Shown one piece after another: positions 12,691-14,950 of a stretch of DNA of 14,950 bases (position 1 is its first letter; each line of letters begins with the position of its first letter). The notes beneath the pieces were generated by a model that did not search any database, had not been told where the DNA came from, and saw nothing but the letters and a program-made list of their open reading frames with translations. A program made the position numbers and the translations under genes. The DNA is from Clostridiales bacterium (GTDB lineage Bacteria; Bacillota; Clostridia; Christensenellales; QALW01): the NCBI GenBank assembly GCA_018376855.1, contig JAHAAN010000036.1, positions 1 through 14,950 on the forward strand, read 5' to 3'.

Positions 12691-13399
12691 TTATATTTGG
12701 ATGGATTTGTTTTTTTTTTCACGGACAATGATAGTATCCGGAAATTCTTTGCAGCCGTAGCTTTCTTCATAGAATCTGTTGATGATAGAGCCGCATTGAA
12801 AACAGAGATTAAAAAGCTTCTGCATAGAACGGTGATAATAGCATTGTTTTTTTTGGCTGATCGGCGATCGCTTCACTCTCGTAGCTGTGCGCAGTTAGAT
12901 ACTGATCCGTTAAAGTGACAAAGCATGGATGCTGTGCGGCAAAAACAAAAATTCCGTTTTCGGCAAGTAGACGGCTGATACATTTAAACAAAGGGACGAT
13001 GTCCGTTATATCCATAATGGCCATGTTGGATACGGCTTTTGTAAAGGGGCGGTTTGAATATAAAGACATGACGGATGCTTCGTCGGCAGCGTTTGCAACA
13101 TGAAAGGAAATGCGATCTTTGAAACGGATTTGGTGTTTTTGAGCCAAACGGATCATTTTGGGGCTGTAATCGAAAGTAACAACATTGGCGCCTTTTTCTG
13201 CCATATATGCGGAGTAATTTCCGTTTCCGCATGCTGCGTCTAATATAAAATCACCGGGCTGCACGTTTAACAGCTTGCTTACCTTGGGGCTGACAACCTC
13301 GCAGTGAAAGCGATTGGATTCATCGCCCATGTGTTTGTCCCAAAACTCTGCGTTTACTTCCTAGGCATATAGGCTTTTTTCTAATGAATATTTCTTCAT
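12691..13399 (-). pseudogene. Class I SAM-dependent methyltransferase, broken by a nonsense codon and a frameshift
   Basis: Read on the minus strand, an ATG at 13399 with an AAAAAGGA site upstream begins MKKYSLEKSLYA. An in-frame TAG follows (13363-13361), and the frame then continues EVNAEFWDKHMGDESNRFH. The SAM-binding motif I is LDAACGNGNYSAYM, and later motifs include KAVSNMAIMDI and GIFVFAAQHPCFVTLTDQY. At a run of eight A (minus strand; 12847-12854 is T8 on plus) the frame shifts by one base. Dropping one A restores QPKKQCYYHRSMQKLFNLCFQ, which continues to FPDTIIVRE and a stop at 12691. The reconstructed protein would be about 235 aa. An ATG at 13330 could still give a truncated 173-aa product. 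The substrate is unknown. Confidence 0.85.
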
Positions 13400-13449
13400 T
13401 TTTTTTCCTTTTTGATGGTCAGTAAAGTATTTTCAGATGCTTTTCGCCC

Positions 13450-13479
13450 GTATAAAAACTGAGCTGAACGGCAACAATA
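13450..13479 (+). promoter_or_regulatory. Sigma-F/sigma-G type sporulation promoter of sigG
   Basis: GTATA (13450-13454), a 15-base spacer, and GGCAACAATA (13470-13479). This matches the B. subtilis sigma-F consensus as I remember it (GYWTA, N15, GGNRANAMTW) at every defined position. Sigma-G recognises a similar sequence. It lies 67 bases before the sigG ATG, on the correct strand, so forespore expression with positive autoregulation is likely. Confidence 0.8.
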
Positions 13480-13545
13480 TTTCTGCGTTCCAAAGTGATA
13501 CATAGCTGCTGCGGCAGTTTTATTCAATGGAAAGCAGGTAAGCGC

Positions 13546-14316
13546 ATGGCAAATAAGGTTGAAATCTGCGGCATCAATACGGCGCAGCTGCCTATTCTTT
13601 CAAATAAAAAAATGGACGAGCTTCTCCGGAAGATTCATCAGGGTGATGCGAATGCGAGAGAAGAGTTTGTTACGGGGAATCTGCGTTTGGTACTCAGCGT
13701 CGTTCAGCGCTTTTTGCATAGAGGTGAGAATGCCGACGATCTGTTTCAGGTTGGATGCATCGGGTTGATGAAGGCCATAGATCATTTTGATATTGAAATG
13801 AACGTTCGTTTTTCAACCTATGCGGTGCCGATGGTCATAGGGGAGATACGCCGTTATTTGCGCGATAATAATGCCATTCGTGTCAGCCGTTCCATGCGGG
13901 ATACAGCATACCGTGCTATGCAGGCGCGGGAGCGTTTAGCTGCGGCAAACGGAAAAGAGCCGGATATTGAACAGATCGCGCAGGAAATTGAAATGAAGCC
14001 GAGCGCGGTTGCTGCGGCGTTGGAGGCCGTTATGGAACCCGTATCCATTTATGAACCGATTTATCATGACGGCACGGATGCCATCTATGTGCTTGACCAA
14101 ATGGGAGACGATAAAAACACAGAGGAGAAATGGTCGGAAAATCTTGCGCTGAAGGATGCGGTAGAAGAGCTTTCGGAGAGAGAACGCAGCATTTTGTATC
14201 TGCGCTATTTTGCGGGAAAAACGCAGATGGAGATAGCCGGGGAGATTGGGATCAGCCAGGCGCAGGTCAGCAGGCTGGAAAAGGGCGCGCTGAGCCGTGT
14301 AAAACGGCAGATGTAA
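13546..14316 (+). CDS. sigG: RNA polymerase sporulation sigma factor sigma-G
   Basis: A 256-aa sigma-70 family protein close to B. subtilis SigG (260 aa). The N-terminal NKVEICGINTAQLPIL is the SigG signature. Region 2 reads NLRLVLSVVQRFLHRGENAD, then DLFQVGCIGLMKAIDHFD and STYAVPMVIGEIRRYLRDNN. Region 4 has the helix-turn-helix KTQMEIAGEIGISQAQVSRL. Sigma-G directs late forespore gene expression, so the organism belongs to a spore-forming lineage. I chose ATG 13546, which begins the conserved N-terminus; the upstream site is weak (GCAGGT, 13534-13539). In Bacillus the gene sits next to spoIIGA-sigE. Here it stands alone beside a pseudogene. It ends directly against the convergent gene at 14317. 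Confidence 0.96.
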   Translation: MANKVEICGINTAQLPILSNKKMDELLRKIHQGDANAREEFVTGNLRLVLSVVQRFLHRGENADDLFQVGCIGLMKAIDHFDIEMNVRFSTYAVPMVIGEIRRYLRDNNAIRVSRSMRDTAYRAMQARERLAAANGKEPDIEQIAQEIEMKPSAVAAALEAVMEPVSIYEPIYHDGTDAIYVLDQMGDDKNTEEKWSENLALKDAVEELSERERSILYLRYFAGKTQMEIAGEIGISQAQVSRLEKGALSRVKRQM

Positions 14317-14817
14317 TCAGTCGGCAATATACCATTTTCCGGAGCATTTGATGACGGTGCTGGAATCTATGCATTCACGCAGGCCGTTTTCATCCCGAAG
14401 CGTATAATAGCTAATCAAATAAGCATCGGAAAAGGTGATTCCGTCGGCTGCGAGAACAGTGCGCAATTCTTCTAAATCGGAGTCTTTGTAGCGATTTTTG
14501 GAAATAATCTGCAAGGAGAATTGATATTGCTCGCCGTATTCCTTTTTAAACAGCGCGGAAACGTCTTTCATATAACTGGTGCGATCCGGCAGCAGCGGAA
14601 CATTTTCTAACATCTTTTTGCTGTATACGGGGTGAAAGGAAGCGCAGTACTGCTCAAAATCTTCTTTCTGCAATGCTGTAAACAGATTTTGTATGGGCGC
14701 TTCCGGCGCCTCCGACGCGCATAAAACACATATGCAGCCGATGACTAAAATTGCCGCAAGTACGGACGCAATCAGGATGATCCATTTTTTTTCATTAAAG
14801 AAAACCTTGCTTGACAT
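14317..14817 (-). CDS. Predicted membrane-anchored or lipoprotein, function unknown
   Basis: A 166-aa protein that I do not recognise. Residues 1-11 are basic (NEKK). Residues 12-33 are a hydrophobic segment containing VIGC (Cys28), which could be a lipobox, although the hydrophobic stretch continues past it, so a plain N-terminal membrane anchor is also possible. The remaining 130 or so residues are polar and mixed alpha/beta in appearance, with the C-terminus SSTVIKCSGKWYIAD typical of small extracytoplasmic NTF2/cystatin-like domains. I chose ATG 14817 with GGAGGA about 11 bases upstream; an in-frame TTG at 14859 has no ribosome binding site. The stop codon touches the sigG stop, with no bases between. 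Confidence 0.75.
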   Translation of the reverse strand: MSSKVFFNEKKWIILIASVLAAILVIGCICVLCASEAPEAPIQNLFTALQKEDFEQYCASFHPVYSKKMLENVPLLPDRTSYMKDVSALFKKEYGEQYQFSLQIISKNRYKDSDLEELRTVLAADGITFSDAYLISYYTLRDENGLRECIDSSTVIKCSGKWYIAD

Positions 14818-14882
14818 AAACGGTGAAATCCTCCGCTTTATTATTTTTCGGCTTTGCAACAGCAGCGCTTTTAATTATATTT

Positions 14883-14912
14883 ATTATATCATATTTTAGC
14901 CGCAGGTTGCAA
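14883..14912 (-). promoter_or_regulatory. Probable promoter of the membrane protein gene
   Basis: On the minus strand there is a perfect -10 TATAAT (14888-14883) with an extended TGa (14891-14889). A weaker -35, TTGCAA (14912-14907), lies at an 18-base spacing. Transcription would start near 14876, about 60 bases before the ATG. The -35 lies inside the hairpin at 14900-14923. Confidence 0.55.
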
Positions 14913-14927
14913 GCAGCCTGCGGTTTT
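14900..14927 (+). terminator. Hairpin with short T-tract near the right edge
   Basis: CCGCAGG (14900-14906) pairs with CCTGCGG (14917-14923), with further weak pairing inside, followed by TTTT on the plus strand. It could act as a terminator, but no plus-strand gene ends nearby. It may instead serve a minus-strand gene to the right of the window, or act as a dyad over the promoter at 14883-14912. Confidence 0.4.
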
Positions 14928-14950
14928 GGCTATTGTATCATTGCGAAAAA

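Noticed and set aside
1..14950. CRISPR arrays, tRNA or rRNA genes, insertion sequences, attachment sites
   Set aside because: I saw no regularly spaced repeats, no cloverleaf or rRNA sequence, and no transposase or integrase frame on either strand.

Overview
This window carries most of a bacterial microcompartment (BMC) operon of the glycyl-radical-enzyme (GRM) type. Its gene content fits the GRM5 class, which ferments deoxy sugars (L-fucose and/or L-rhamnose) through 1,2-propanediol. It is followed by a chromosomal region with a decayed methyltransferase gene and the sporulation sigma factor gene sigG. The GRM locus, sigG, the moderate GC content and the strong Shine-Dalgarno sites point to a spore-forming anaerobic member of the Firmicutes (Clostridia), perhaps a gut species. 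The species cannot be named from the sequence.

Layout. 1-582: 3' part of a radical-SAM activase for a glycyl radical enzyme; the enzyme itself, presumably a propanediol dehydratase, would lie off the left edge. 599-1534: a PduU/EutS shell protein and a PduV/EutP GTPase. 1582-1610: a near-consensus vegetative promoter that starts a second transcription unit. 1670-5126: the core enzymes, namely a class II fuculose/rhamnulose-phosphate aldolase, PduP aldehyde dehydrogenase and an MDR-type alcohol dehydrogenase. 5146-6799: four hexameric shell proteins in a row. 6890-9777: PduL, the vertex protein PduN/EutN, the Fe-S flavoprotein PduS and the tandem-domain shell protein PduT. 9808-11740: a DeoR-type regulator and the PduQ-type iron alcohol dehydrogenase. 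11758-11786: a strong intrinsic terminator. 11787-12690: about 0.9 kb with no convincing gene. 12691-13399 (minus): a methyltransferase pseudogene with a nonsense codon and a frameshift. 13450-14316: sigG behind a motif matching the sigma-F/sigma-G promoter consensus. 14317-14817 (minus): an unrecognised membrane or lipoprotein gene whose stop codon abuts that of sigG.

Inferred pathway. The aldolase splits L-fuculose-1-P or L-rhamnulose-1-P into DHAP and lactaldehyde. Lactaldehyde is reduced to 1,2-propanediol by one of the alcohol dehydrogenases. The glycyl radical dehydratase makes propanal. PduP oxidises it to propionyl-CoA and PduL makes propionyl-phosphate, while an alcohol dehydrogenase reduces more propanal to propanol and regenerates NAD+. 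PduS and PduT would pass electrons across the shell. Four enzymes carry the same type of amphipathic encapsulation helix, at the C-terminus of the aldolase and the N-terminus of PduP, the MDR alcohol dehydrogenase and PduL. This marks them as luminal cargo.

Most notable: a shell protein with an 86-residue Lys/Ala/Pro-rich N-terminal extension and a strong in-frame internal ribosome binding site (two likely isoforms); a 47-bp identity between two shell genes; a series of inverted repeats at the gene borders of the shell/pduL stretch; a shell protein with an enlarged pore loop; a four-Cys motif next to the aldolase encapsulation peptide; and the sporulation promoter before sigG.
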